Shown piece after piece: positions 1-7,612 of a DNA stretch of 16,386 bases (position 1 is its first letter; the number at the start of each line of letters is the position of its first letter). This DNA is from DATIJP01 sp964569185 (GTDB taxonomy: Bacteria > Chlamydiota > Chlamydiia > Chlamydiales > Rhabdochlamydiaceae): the NCBI GenBank assembly GCA_964569185.1, contig CAZMTP010000038.1, forward strand, positions 1 through 16,386, read 5' to 3'. Below the pieces are notes generated by a model. It saw only the letters and a list, made by a program, of their open reading frames with translations, had not been told where the DNA came from and did not search any database. The position numbers and the translations under genes were made by a program.

Positions 1-1101
1 ATGACCTATCCAGATTTAAATGGGGTTAAACGCGTTTTAATCGTCAAAATGCGCCATTTGGGAGATGTGTTGCTGACCTCTCCGCTCTTCTCCTGCCTCA
101 AAAAAGCAGTCCCGCACGCTGAGATTGAAGCGTTTATCTACAAAGAAAGCGCTCCCATGCTAGAGGGCCATCCAGCAATTTCAGACCTGATCCTCTATGA
201 CCGCAACTGGAAAAAACTACCTTTTGCAAAGAAATTATTTGAAGAATGGAAGCTTTTATGGATGCTCCGGCGGCGCCGCTATGATCTAGTGATCAACTTG
301 ACCGAAGGAGATCGCGGAGCTATTGCAGCGTGGGTTTCAGGAGCCCCCATTCGAGTGGGGTTTGATCCGGAAGGGTCGGGTTTTTTAGGCAAAAAAGAGA
401 TCTATACCCATCTTGTTAAACAGTGTCCAAATCCACGCCATACTGTGGAAAAAAACTTGGATGCGCTGCGTCGCATCGGTATTTTTCCAGAGCCTGAAGA
501 AAGAGATTTATTGCTGCATGTGCCAGAAACCGTTCTTTCAAAGATGCGCGCGCTTGTGCCGCAGGAATTTGTTTTGATCCATCCTGCCTCTCGTTGGAAA
601 TTTAAATGTCTTCCAACTAAAACGATGGCAGAGCTCATCATTGCGCTTAAAAAACAGGGGACTGAAGTGGTGTTGACCAGCGGTCCTGACGCTCAGGAAA
701 TGTTGATGGTGGATGCGATTGTGCAGCAAGCGGGTGAAAAGGTGATTAATTTAGCAGGCAAGCTGAGCTTAAAAGAGCTTGCCGCATTAATCCAGCTCAG
801 TAGCTGTCTGATTTGTGTGGATTCTGTTGCGCTCCATATCGCCTCGGCTTTAAAGACGCCGGTGGTGGCTGCCTTTGGGCCTACTTCTGAAATTAATTGG
901 GGCCCTTGGATGCATTCTCAGAGCAAAGTGGTGGTGAAAAATGTATCCTGCCGTCCCTGTTTTCGGGATGGTTGCGGCGGTAGCAAGCGAAGCGACTGCC
1001 TCTATCAACTATCTGTGGATGATATTCTGGAAGCTGTTCAGCAACTGACTCAGGATAAGCGTAATACGGTGGATTCATGCAAATTCAAGATTTTTTCTTG
1101 A
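1..1101 (+). CDS. waaQ: GT9-family glycosyltransferase, heptosyltransferase III (WaaQ/RfaQ)-like
   Basis: The protein (366 aa) is a glycosyltransferase of family 9, which transfers heptose or a related sugar from a nucleotide donor to the LPS inner core on the cytoplasmic side of the inner membrane. The N-terminal Rossmann half opens with VLIVKMRHLGDVLLTSP (residues 12-28), very like the RfaQ/heptosyltransferase III start, with the family's conserved Asp in the GD pair (D22). The C-terminal half carries the GT9 signature DSVALHIASA (274-283) followed by GPT (293-295) and a Cys cluster (C317, C320, C325, C333) that is common near the end of these enzymes. The ATG is the first base of the window, so a longer N-terminus cannot be excluded, but the distance to the GD motif fits a full-length protein. 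The acceptor is unknown. Chlamydia itself makes heptose-free LPS, so the true sugar could differ. Family assignment is firm; the WaaQ subtype is inferred. Confidence 0.82.
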   Translation: MTYPDLNGVKRVLIVKMRHLGDVLLTSPLFSCLKKAVPHAEIEAFIYKESAPMLEGHPAISDLILYDRNWKKLPFAKKLFEEWKLLWMLRRRRYDLVINLTEGDRGAIAAWVSGAPIRVGFDPEGSGFLGKKEIYTHLVKQCPNPRHTVEKNLDALRRIGIFPEPEERDLLLHVPETVLSKMRALVPQEFVLIHPASRWKFKCLPTKTMAELIIALKKQGTEVVLTSGPDAQEMLMVDAIVQQAGEKVINLAGKLSLKELAALIQLSSCLICVDSVALHIASALKTPVVAAFGPTSEINWGPWMHSQSKVVVKNVSCRPCFRDGCGGSKRSDCLYQLSVDDILEAVQQLTQDKRNTVDSCKFKIFS

Positions 1102-1123
1102 AAATGCACGGGAATAGGGTAAA

Positions 1124-1145
1124 ATGAAGGTATATGTACCTTCAT
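1124..1145 (+). promoter_or_regulatory. Perfect hairpin enclosing the start codon of the DUF4143 ATPase
   Basis: ATGAAGGTA (1124-1132) and TACCTTCAT (1137-1145) are perfect reverse complements, separated by the 4-base loop TATG. The loop contains the ATG at 1134, and the left arm contains the only Shine-Dalgarno-like bases (AAGG). In mRNA a 9-bp stem would hide the ribosome site. It could equally be a DNA operator palindrome. The symmetry is directly visible; the function is inferred. Confidence 0.5.
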
Positions 1146-2288
1146 CGCAAATTAGAAAAGCCTTTAAAAGAGGCCCTTAAACAGTTTCCTGCGGTTTTAA
1201 TTACAGGTCCAAGACAGGCGGGCAAGTCGACCCTTTTACAGCATATTTTAAGCGGATATACTTACGTTACTTTTGATGATATTTTAGTGCGTAATTTGGC
1301 AGAATCCGACCCTGCTCTTTTTCTTAAGACATATCCTCCGCCGCTGATATTAGATGAAATACAATATCTGCCCTCATTGCTGTCATATTTGAAGATGGCC
1401 ATTGATGCCCACCGCAGAAGTTATGGACAGTATGTGCTTACGGGCTCGCAAATTTTTCCGCTCATGAAAGGAGTGTCTGAATCTTTAGCGGGACGTATTG
1501 CGGTTTTTCAGCTTTTTCCTTTGAGCTGGGGAGAAATACCTCATGTAGATCCCTATGATGAGATAAAAATGGCTGAACAGATGCTCAAGGGATTTTATCC
1601 TGAATTTCAAGTGGAACCTGAGTTGAAGCCAAAGTTTTGGCATAGCGCCTATCTTTCGACATATATCGAAAGAGATCTGCGTGCGATGCGCAATATTCAA
1701 GATCTGGGCCAGTTTCAAAGATTTCTTGTTTTGCTAGCGGCTCGAGCGGGCCAGATTCTTAACATGAGTGAAATAGGCAAAGAGTGCGGCATTTCGCAAA
1801 CAACAGCTAAGGATTGGCTGACTATTTTACAAGCGACTTCTATTGTTTATCTTCTTGAACCTTATGCAAGAAATCTGACCAAGCGAGTGATCAAATCGCC
1901 CAAGCTATTTTTTGTGGACACAGGGCTGCTCTGTTATCTCCTTCGTATTGAAAATGCAGAGCAGCTTGTCCATTCGCCTTTTGGAGGCCATGTGTTTGAA
2001 AATATGGTGGTGATGGAAAAAGTGAAGCAATTTGCAGAAAAAGGAGAGAGGGCCCCCTGTTATTTTTATCGCACAGGTGCAGGGCTAGAAATCGATCTTC
2101 TATTGGATTATGGCGATCATTTTGAGGCTTATGAGATTAAGTTTTCCGCAACGCCTAACGTGGAAATGACACGCTCTTTAGCACAATTTAAAACTGAATT
2201 TCCTGTGAAAAAAGCAGCGCTCCTCAACTTGCGTCGGGAGCGCCTTCCTTTTTCAAATGGAATTAGTGCCGAGCACTGGAGTGTCTAG
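1134..2288 (+). CDS. AAA-family ATPase with C-terminal DUF4143 domain
   Basis: A 384-aa P-loop protein of the AAA_14/DUF4143 class, a widespread family of uncertain function found in accessory regions of bacteria and archaea. Walker A is GPRQAGKS (residues 25-32), Walker B is ILDEIQ (72-77), and a sensor-like TGS lies at 103-105, followed by ESLAGR and a FPLSWGEI segment typical of the family. The central part (about 185-235) looks like a winged-helix region, with an EIGKECGISQTTAKDWL helix-turn-helix. The C-terminus has FFVDTGLLCYLL, GHVFENMVVMEK and EIDLLLDYGDHFEAYEIKFS, a pattern like a PD-(D/E)xK nuclease fold. It starts 32 nt after the glycosyltransferase on the same strand, but its start codon is buried in a hairpin, suggesting separate control. 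Its TAG stop overlaps the stop of the convergent downstream gene in a shared CTAG. No partner gene of a toxin-antitoxin type is visible beside it. Confidence 0.85.
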   Translation: MYLHRKLEKPLKEALKQFPAVLITGPRQAGKSTLLQHILSGYTYVTFDDILVRNLAESDPALFLKTYPPPLILDEIQYLPSLLSYLKMAIDAHRRSYGQYVLTGSQIFPLMKGVSESLAGRIAVFQLFPLSWGEIPHVDPYDEIKMAEQMLKGFYPEFQVEPELKPKFWHSAYLSTYIERDLRAMRNIQDLGQFQRFLVLLAARAGQILNMSEIGKECGISQTTAKDWLTILQATSIVYLLEPYARNLTKRVIKSPKLFFVDTGLLCYLLRIENAEQLVHSPFGGHVFENMVVMEKVKQFAEKGERAPCYFYRTGAGLEIDLLLDYGDHFEAYEIKFSATPNVEMTRSLAQFKTEFPVKKAALLNLRRERLPFSNGISAEHWSV

Positions 2289-3079
2289 TGAGTGCAAATC
2301 GGCTCACTATTTTGGACTTCATAAAAGCCATTGTAGTGGCTGCTAAACACATTCCAAAAGCTTTTTCGTTCTAAAGGAGCGCGTAGTGCGTCTGCTACAG
2401 AGGCCACTTTAGTCACAGTGATTAAAGGGTCACTTGGCTTTTCTGGAGTGGAAGTCTTCCATTTGCCTCTATCGGCAAGTGCTCGATCTAGAGAAAAACA
2501 ACTGTTATTTTGTGATCTAGAATCATGCACGAGCGTTGCCCCGCCAACTAAAACAGTTCTTGTTGCGTTAAGGCGTCGAATGTCCGAAGTTGTTCTAATT
2601 TTTAGGGTGTCAGTGCCATAAATAGTGAGAACATCTGTGGGCTGATGTCTCTGTTTTCTCTCATCCATTTCTATAGACAACTGACTTTCAGTTATTATTG
2701 GCTTTTCAGCCGTTCCAAATGTTCTATTTATTGGAGTATAGCATTCTTTTGCTAATCGATGATCTCTTCTTGTATCAGCAAACAAATAGTCAGTAAGTTT
2801 AAAAATGGCCAAAAAAAGACCAGGAATCAGCAATACTACGGCAGCTATTGTTTTAAGCATATTTGTGTGCGGAGGGTCCCAAGCAAATTGGATTTTGCTT
2901 CGCCGAAAAGAAGGCATCGCATCGATTTGATATTCTGTTCCAGGTGGAGACGACAATTTTATTTCTATTGTCTCACCTTTGAAAAGATAGCGGACAGGAG
3001 TCAGCCCAAAATTACCGACTTGAGATAAGTGGCCTGCATTTACGATTTCAGTGTTAAAGAAAACTTTTAAGTCATTCAT
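2285..3079 (-). CDS. Hypothetical single-pass membrane protein
   Basis: The 264-aa product is not recognised. The ATG at 3079 is preceded by a good ribosome site (AGGTG, 5 nt upstream). The N-terminal 75 residues are soluble-looking; a single hydrophobic segment follows at about residues 76-98 (KTIAAVVLLIPGLFLAIFKL region), then a polar C-terminal domain of about 165 residues with many Thr, Arg and Ser. There is no cleavable signal peptide, so a tail exposed on one side of the inner membrane is likely. It lies 61 nt downstream of the nucleotide translocase gene on the same strand and may be the last gene of that run, or have its own promoter. Its TAG stop shares CTAG with the convergent ATPase gene. 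The ribosome site and clean frame make it a real gene; no function can be given. Confidence 0.6.
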   Translation of the reverse strand: MNDLKVFFNTEIVNAGHLSQVGNFGLTPVRYLFKGETIEIKLSSPPGTEYQIDAMPSFRRSKIQFAWDPPHTNMLKTIAAVVLLIPGLFLAIFKLTDYLFADTRRDHRLAKECYTPINRTFGTAEKPIITESQLSIEMDERKQRHQPTDVLTIYGTDTLKIRTTSDIRRLNATRTVLVGGATLVHDSRSQNNSCFSLDRALADRGKWKTSTPEKPSDPLITVTKVASVADALRAPLERKSFWNVFSSHYNGFYEVQNSEPICTH

Positions 3080-3140
3080 GGTTTCACCTATTTGAAAAGA
3101 CTAGTGCGAAGATTATAACTCAAAGTGGAATTAATAGATA

Positions 3141-4679
3141 CTATTCTGCTGGAGCTGTCTCTAAAGCGGCTTCTTTGCTCTTTTCATTGAATTCTTTGGC
3201 CACAAAGAAAACAGAGTAGATCCAAGCGGCAAAGACCACTGCCAAAATCATGGCGATATAGGGAGAGCAGAGGCCTATGCTTCCCATGGTTAAAATAATC
3301 CCTTGATAGGTTAAGGAAGAGCCGGATTTGCCGATACTGGATCCAAATCCATCAATCGCTGCTTTTCCTTTAATGCGCGATTCTGGATCGATTGCAAGAA
3401 AGGCGAGCTCTTTAGAGGCATCAAATACTGAATATTTACCGCCTTTACTGAGGCAGTTTTGTAAGGAGCCTAGGTAGACGGTCATCAGGAGCGGTGTAGC
3501 ACCAAAGAAGAGCATGGTAAAATCATAGAGGGAGCTTTCAAAGAAGAGAAAGGAGAAGAAGCCAAGTGCCATCAACACCATCACTAGAGGGGTTAAAAGG
3601 GCGACAAAGGTCCAGCCCACTCTTCTGACAATAAAAGAGAATAGCACGCTTCCGATCGTGGCGACAATCCCAATCCCAATGGTCACTTGGTTTAAATGAT
3701 TGAGCATGTCGACAGGGTCGGAAAAATACTTTTTAAGTTGCTCTTTCCAGAGAACATCTGTGAAATTGATCGCGATACTATATCCCACAACGATTAGAGC
3801 GAGGCACGTTAGATATTTTGAGCTGAGGATATGTCTGATGCACTCGCGGATCGAAAGCCGCTTTTTCTTACTATTTTTGATCACCTCATCGTGTCCATCG
3901 GTCATCGGATTATGAGCGATCACTTTTCTTTGGATCCAGTAGAAGGTTCCCATCGCGCAGCAGCCAAAGAAACTGACCAAAAGGGTGAGTTTAATGAGCG
4001 CATGGTGCCAGGCTTCTTGGGAAATCTGATTTTCAGTCACAAAGAGATGGGTGCTGACAAGGATGGCAAGTCCACCGCCTAAGATCGGCGCCAGAGTAGA
4101 ACCAATATTAAAAATTCCATAGCAGCGTTTGGCTTGATGTAATGGGGTCGTATCATTGGCAAAACCCCAAAATAAGATCGCTAGAACAAGGACCGACCAG
4201 AGTTCAGAAATCACATAAAAGGTAGAGAAGGTCCAGTTGCACACCATCGAAATCAGCCCTTTAAAACCAGGAGGCAGATGGGCGCGCAAATAGTTGCCTG
4301 TCTCTGTCAGATTCAACGTTTCACTATTAGGGAAGATGACAAAGGCAAAGAGCAAGAAATAGGTGATAAAGCCGCCCACAACAACGTAGAATACTTTTTC
4401 GCGGTTTAACTTCGCCCGTATTTTGGCATAGAGCCAGGTCATCAAAATGGCCCCAGGGACCACTCCCCAAACTTTAATGAAAGGGATCACTTCTGCCCCA
4501 GAAGAATTAGCAGTCAAAATCAATGTATCTTTAATATTGCGTAGAATACTGTAGCAGGTACAAAGGAAACCAAACAGAAGAAGCATCGAAATCACCTGCT
4601 TCAACTCGAAACGATGAATGGGCCAAGCGATAGAGCGGAATAAACTAAATTTTTCTTCTGACTTCCCTTTTGTATTCAT
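3141..4679 (-). CDS. Nucleotide translocase of the NTT/Tlc (ATP:ADP antiporter) family
   Basis: A 512-aa polytopic inner-membrane carrier of the plastid/Rickettsia/Chlamydia NTT family, which exchanges host ATP for ADP or imports nucleotides by proton symport. About 11-12 hydrophobic segments are visible. Family hallmarks include ILRNIKDTLILTANSSGAEV, PFIKVWGVVPG, FYVISELW, WGFAND, DVLWKEQLKKYF and VFDASKELAFLAIDPE followed by KGKAAIDG. Charged residues matching those known to be essential in plant NTT appear present: Lys50, Glu159, Glu313 and Lys437 or 439 (numbered from the ATG). Start choice: the frame can be extended four codons to a TTG at 4691, but the ATG at 4679 gives the N-terminus MNTKGKSEEKFSLFRS, expected for the family. 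It follows lptB by 23 nt, so co-transcription with the LPS transport genes is likely. Chlamydiae carry several NTT paralogues with different substrates, and sequence reading alone does not say which this is. Confidence 0.93.
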   Translation of the reverse strand: MNTKGKSEEKFSLFRSIAWPIHRFELKQVISMLLLFGFLCTCYSILRNIKDTLILTANSSGAEVIPFIKVWGVVPGAILMTWLYAKIRAKLNREKVFYVVVGGFITYFLLFAFVIFPNSETLNLTETGNYLRAHLPPGFKGLISMVCNWTFSTFYVISELWSVLVLAILFWGFANDTTPLHQAKRCYGIFNIGSTLAPILGGGLAILVSTHLFVTENQISQEAWHHALIKLTLLVSFFGCCAMGTFYWIQRKVIAHNPMTDGHDEVIKNSKKKRLSIRECIRHILSSKYLTCLALIVVGYSIAINFTDVLWKEQLKKYFSDPVDMLNHLNQVTIGIGIVATIGSVLFSFIVRRVGWTFVALLTPLVMVLMALGFFSFLFFESSLYDFTMLFFGATPLLMTVYLGSLQNCLSKGGKYSVFDASKELAFLAIDPESRIKGKAAIDGFGSSIGKSGSSLTYQGIILTMGSIGLCSPYIAMILAVVFAAWIYSVFFVAKEFNEKSKEAALETAPAE

Positions 4680-4693
4680 AGTTCTACCCAAGC

Positions 4694-4699
4694 ATTATA
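4694..4699 (-). promoter_or_regulatory. Possible -10 box upstream of the translocase gene
   Basis: On the minus strand the lptB-translocase junction reads CATTATAATG, containing a perfect TATAAT 14 nt before the ATG at 4679, inside a small palindrome. No convincing -35 element lies at the right spacing, so an internal promoter is only a possibility, and initiation this close would leave almost no leader. Confidence 0.2.
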
Positions 4700-4702
4700 A
4701 TG

Positions 4703-5443
4703 TTATAGCCTAAAATCTTCACCAAAATATGTGGATCTTGCCTCTTTACTTTCTAAAAGTTCATTGACAGACCCCGACATCAGCACTTTGCCCTCTTGAA
4801 TCAGGTAACTGCGGTCCACTATAGAAAAAATTTCACGGGCATTATGGTCTGTAATTAAAATACTAATTCCTTTCTTTTTCAATAAACGAATCATATGTTT
4901 AACATCGTTGACTGCTAAAGGATCGATATTTGCAAAGGGCTCATCCAGAAGAAGTAAAGAAGGATTTGCAATCAGCGAGCGGGTGATTTCTAGTCGTCTT
5001 CTTTCCCCTCCCGAAAGGCTGCATGCTTTTTTATGGGCCAACTTTTCTAGGTGGAGCTCTTCTAAGAGTTCATCAAGTCTTTTTTTGCGCTCTTCTTCCG
5101 ATATGGGCAGCGTCTCAAGGATACAAAGAATATTTTCTTTTACAGTCAAGAAACGGAACACTGAGGGCTCTTGGGCCAGATAACCCATGCCCATTTTGGC
5201 TCTTTGATGGATCGGAAGTTTAGTCACATCCTGATTTTTAAAAAAAACTTGTCCCGAATCAGGACGGATCAGACCGATGGTGAGATAAAAAGCGGTGGTT
5301 TTCCCCGCTCCATTAGGTCCTAAAAGCCCTACCACTTCGCCTTCTTCTACTTGGAAAGAAAGCCCATTAACAACCGATTTACCACCATAGTGTTTTACCA
5401 GTTGCTGCGTTTTTAAAATAGGAGGTGAATTAGTCTGTTTCAT
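4703..5443 (-). CDS. lptB: LPS export ABC transporter ATP-binding protein LptB
   Basis: The 246-aa ATPase powers extraction of LPS from the inner membrane, working with LptF/LptG and the LptC-LptA-LptD bridge. Walker A is GPNGAGKT (residues 42-49), and the LptB-specific Q-loop region GYLAQEPSVFRFLTVKEN is clear. The ABC signature is LSGGERRRLEITRSL, Walker B is LLLLDEPFANIDP, the switch histidine lies in ITDHN, and the C-terminal YFGEDFRL matches the LptB tail. Length is normal (about 240 aa). The start overlaps the end of the upstream lptA-like gene by 14 nt, indicating translational coupling. No permease genes (lptF/lptG) lie in the window, so the transporter must be completed by genes elsewhere. 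Confidence 0.95.
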   Translation of the reverse strand: MKQTNSPPILKTQQLVKHYGGKSVVNGLSFQVEEGEVVGLLGPNGAGKTTAFYLTIGLIRPDSGQVFFKNQDVTKLPIHQRAKMGMGYLAQEPSVFRFLTVKENILCILETLPISEEERKKRLDELLEELHLEKLAHKKACSLSGGERRRLEITRSLIANPSLLLLDEPFANIDPLAVNDVKHMIRLLKKKGISILITDHNAREIFSIVDRSYLIQEGKVLMSGSVNELLESKEARSTYFGEDFRL

Positions 5444-7004
5444 AGCTCACAGGTAGAGGGGGTTCATAAAAGGGAAAAATTTTCTTCAGTGCGGTCTGTT
5501 CTACAGCATCGAATGCAAATTTCACATTGCCAATGCCTCTCACGCTATCTTTGCCGGTTAAAGGATCGCGCTGCATTTTCACTTGGCGCGCGCTAATAGA
5601 CAGTTGCTGTTCTGCATCCCAAAAGAGCACTTTTTTTCCAGGAGCAGCGGACAGTAAAACGGTATGATCTGAAGGGGAGAGATCGACTTTATCCGCGATA
5701 GCTAGTTTTGATGGTTTGCTAGGATCTTCAACAGCTAATCGGACATTGCCTTCGAGAGAAAGAGAGGATAAGCGTGTGCCTTTTTCCTCTGCTAGATATT
5801 GGACATCCGCTCGATTTGCACGAATAGCCATCGATTCATGTTCATAAGCAATTTGCATTTCTTCTGCAACTGTTCCTTCCTGTTTGGGGCTTTCTAGGAC
5901 AGCATGTAGATTTTCTCGGTCCACAACGATAGGCCCTTGGCAATGGAGCTGGTGTACACTTTCTGTTTCTGGATCCATGTATTTGAGGGAAGTATTGCCG
6001 CTGGCTACAATGGTCTTTAATTTTTTGCTTTTATTATGCGTCACCTGTTTGAGCTCAATTTCTTCTTCTGTTTGTAAGGAGCCATAAGTGCCCTCTTCAA
6101 CAAGCGCGCCACCCTGTAATTTTAAAGTCCCTTGCATATGATCCCAAGTCAGCTTTCCTGCTTTAAATTTAATCTGTTCTTTTTGGAATTGGGGGAATAG
6201 GACCGATTCTAAGACCCCATGAGTGCTGTGCAGAATCAATTTGAGCTGTTTTAAATCAAATTCGATGAATTTTGCATGAAGAGTATCACCCAGATGGGAC
6301 AGTGTACAAAACGTATCATCTGCAGAATAGGCTAATAGCATGGCCCATTTTTCCTTTTGCTGAAAAAGAGCGCGTGCTGCTTTGAGCGCAAAGTCTTGGC
6401 CATATTCTACAAGAACATTTTTAAGGGCTTCGATTTCATCGATCTGATAATCTTTTTCATTTTTAGAGAGTTTAAGTTCTGCCAGTTCGCTATTGAGCTT
6501 TAATAGCGCTTCTCCCCCTTTCATTTTTTCTAGAAGTTCTGTGTAGATAATTCTTTCTCCCGGTTTTGGGAAAAATTTTCCTTTCATAGTCTGGAAATTA
6601 AGGTCGGCGATATCACAGAGCATCTGCCCATGGTTTTTGAAGTTTAAAAGCACATTTTTTTGTAAATGGATCAGAGAAAATAGATCTTTTAACTTTTCAT
6701 CTTTTTCAAGATAGGCTTCGCTGGCTGCCATCTGCCCAAATTCATGGTCTAATTTGACATCGCCCTCTAAGAACAGTTTATTGCCATTATAGGAAGCATG
6801 CGTAGAAGAAATAGAGGAGGGAGGAGATTCCGCAACAAGAAACCCTGGACAAATCAGCGCTGATATTGCAACAACGATTCTGTTTATCCTGCCGTTTACG
6901 ATCCTGCGCATCTTGTTTTCCGAAAAAATAAACAGGATAGATAGGATCGCACGCGGCAGGATAAGCAGGATAGTGAATAGTTTGCGGGTCAAATATTTCA
7001 TCAT
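5430..7004 (-). CDS. lptA: OstA/LptA-like periplasmic LPS transport protein with an insertion in its signal peptide
   Basis: A 524-aa protein, much longer than E. coli LptA (about 185 aa). After the N-terminus, residues about 67-100 (THASYNGNKLFLEGDVKLDHEFGQMAASEAYLE) have the OstA/LptA beta-jellyroll pattern of GxV and A-D/E-A repeats. Similar patterns recur at about 340-370 and 420-510 (SLEGNVRLAVEDPSK, RGIGNVKFAF), so the protein probably stacks several beta-jellyroll units bridging the periplasm. The ATG at 7004 overlaps the lptC TGA in ATGA, fixing the start. The N-terminus is odd: two hydrophobic runs (about 9-27 and 43-58) are split by a basic polar stretch, and the DNA between them is a long imperfect palindrome (6877-6971). 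Without it the protein would read MMKYLTRKLFT joined to a normal signal peptide ending near LVA-ES. Family and operon context are firm; the exact orthology name is less so. Confidence 0.8.
   Translation of the reverse strand: MMKYLTRKLFTILLILPRAILSILFIFSENKMRRIVNGRINRIVVAISALICPGFLVAESPPSSISSTHASYNGNKLFLEGDVKLDHEFGQMAASEAYLEKDEKLKDLFSLIHLQKNVLLNFKNHGQMLCDIADLNFQTMKGKFFPKPGERIIYTELLEKMKGGEALLKLNSELAELKLSKNEKDYQIDEIEALKNVLVEYGQDFALKAARALFQQKEKWAMLLAYSADDTFCTLSHLGDTLHAKFIEFDLKQLKLILHSTHGVLESVLFPQFQKEQIKFKAGKLTWDHMQGTLKLQGGALVEEGTYGSLQTEEEIELKQVTHNKSKKLKTIVASGNTSLKYMDPETESVHQLHCQGPIVVDRENLHAVLESPKQEGTVAEEMQIAYEHESMAIRANRADVQYLAEEKGTRLSSLSLEGNVRLAVEDPSKPSKLAIADKVDLSPSDHTVLLSAAPGKKVLFWDAEQQLSISARQVKMQRDPLTGKDSVRGIGNVKFAFDAVEQTALKKIFPFYEPPLPVSYETD
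6877..6971. repeat. Palindromic hairpin element inserted in frame in the lptA-like gene
   Basis: An imperfect palindrome of about 95 bp. The outer arms CTGTTTATCCTGCCG (6880-6894) and CGGCAGGATAAGCAG (6954-6968) are complementary at 14 of 15 positions. Inner arms CGATCCT (6899-6905) and AGGATCG (6943-6949) match perfectly. ATCTTGTTT (6910-6918) pairs with AAACAGGAT (6930-6938) with one mismatch, closing on a loop of about 11 nt. The motif ATCCTG or its complement is repeated throughout. It encodes residues about 12-43 of the host protein with no stop or frame change, and resembles in principle the Rickettsia palindromic elements that insert in coding genes. No clear target duplication is seen. 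Confidence 0.65.
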
Positions 7005-7612
7005 TTTGGTTCCTGTTTAGTAAGGGTGGCTTTAAATTGTTCGGCTTGGAATTGGGGAGTCTTTCCAGACACTGTAAAAGTAACGCTTTTTGCAAGGCCG
7101 CTTAAGAACGATTTTTTGAGATCAAGAGATTGCGTGGCTAGATTGTGCCCCGGAAGGCGGAAAAGGGAAAGGCTGACTCCTTGGGCATTAAATTGTTGTG
7201 ATCCATAGTGGTAGACCCCTTCATTGGCCTCTAAATAACGGGCCTGCTGCATCGGCTCTTCGCCACTAAAGTAGAGTTTGTCTTGGGTCCAACATTTCAC
7301 TTTGCCCAAAGTTTCAATGATCTCGAACTTGTTTTTCACTGGAAGCAGCGTCAAAGTAGAGGTGGTGCTTTCAATCCGATACTGGAGCCGCGAATCATCG
7401 TCTTGCGCAAACCAGATGTCTTTGCGCACTCCTTTGCGTAGTTGATTTGTTGAGGAGTAATTGGGGCTATTGGAGGTGGCAATCGCCTTTTCTTTCATTA
7501 GATTTTGATAAAAAAGCAGATCTTTTTGCCGGATCATATAAAAACTGAGACTCCAAACAATGAGCAGTAACCCAACAATAGCAGAACTGATCAATGTGGC
7601 TTTGCGCAACAA
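7001..7612 (-). CDS. lptC: LptC-like LPS transport bridge protein
   Basis: A 203-aa protein with an N-terminal membrane anchor (residues about 7-27, ISSAIVGLLLIVWSLSFYM) and a periplasmic, beta-rich remainder. It is called LptC-like from its place between kdsA and the lptA/lptB genes, its size (about 190 aa in E. coli) and its one-TM plus beta-domain architecture. Sequence motifs alone are weak. Patterns such as ARYLEANEGVYHYGSQQFNAQGVSLSLFR resemble the Lpt beta-jellyroll repeats. It starts with TTG at 7612, inside the end of kdsA (22-nt overlap): there is a stop just upstream in frame, a strong ribosome site (GAGG, 7 nt before the TTG), and the next ATG would remove the membrane anchor. A second TTG follows immediately. 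Its TGA overlaps the next gene's ATG. LptC passes LPS from LptB2FG to LptA. Confidence 0.75.
   Translation of the reverse strand: MLRKATLISSAIVGLLLIVWSLSFYMIRQKDLLFYQNLMKEKAIATSNSPNYSSTNQLRKGVRKDIWFAQDDDSRLQYRIESTTSTLTLLPVKNKFEIIETLGKVKCWTQDKLYFSGEEPMQQARYLEANEGVYHYGSQQFNAQGVSLSLFRLPGHNLATQSLDLKKSFLSGLAKSVTFTVSGKTPQFQAEQFKATLTKQEPK

Noticed and set aside
4680..4691. Four-codon N-terminal extension of the translocase to a TTG
   Set aside because: The added residues MGRT are not needed, the ATG at 4679 gives a family-like N-terminus, and the TTG has no better ribosome site.
6787..7095. 102-codon minus-strand frame overlapping lptA and lptC
   Set aside because: It is an out-of-frame reading of the lptC end and the palindromic element; the repeated QD/YP residues come from the ATCCTG repeats, not from a protein.
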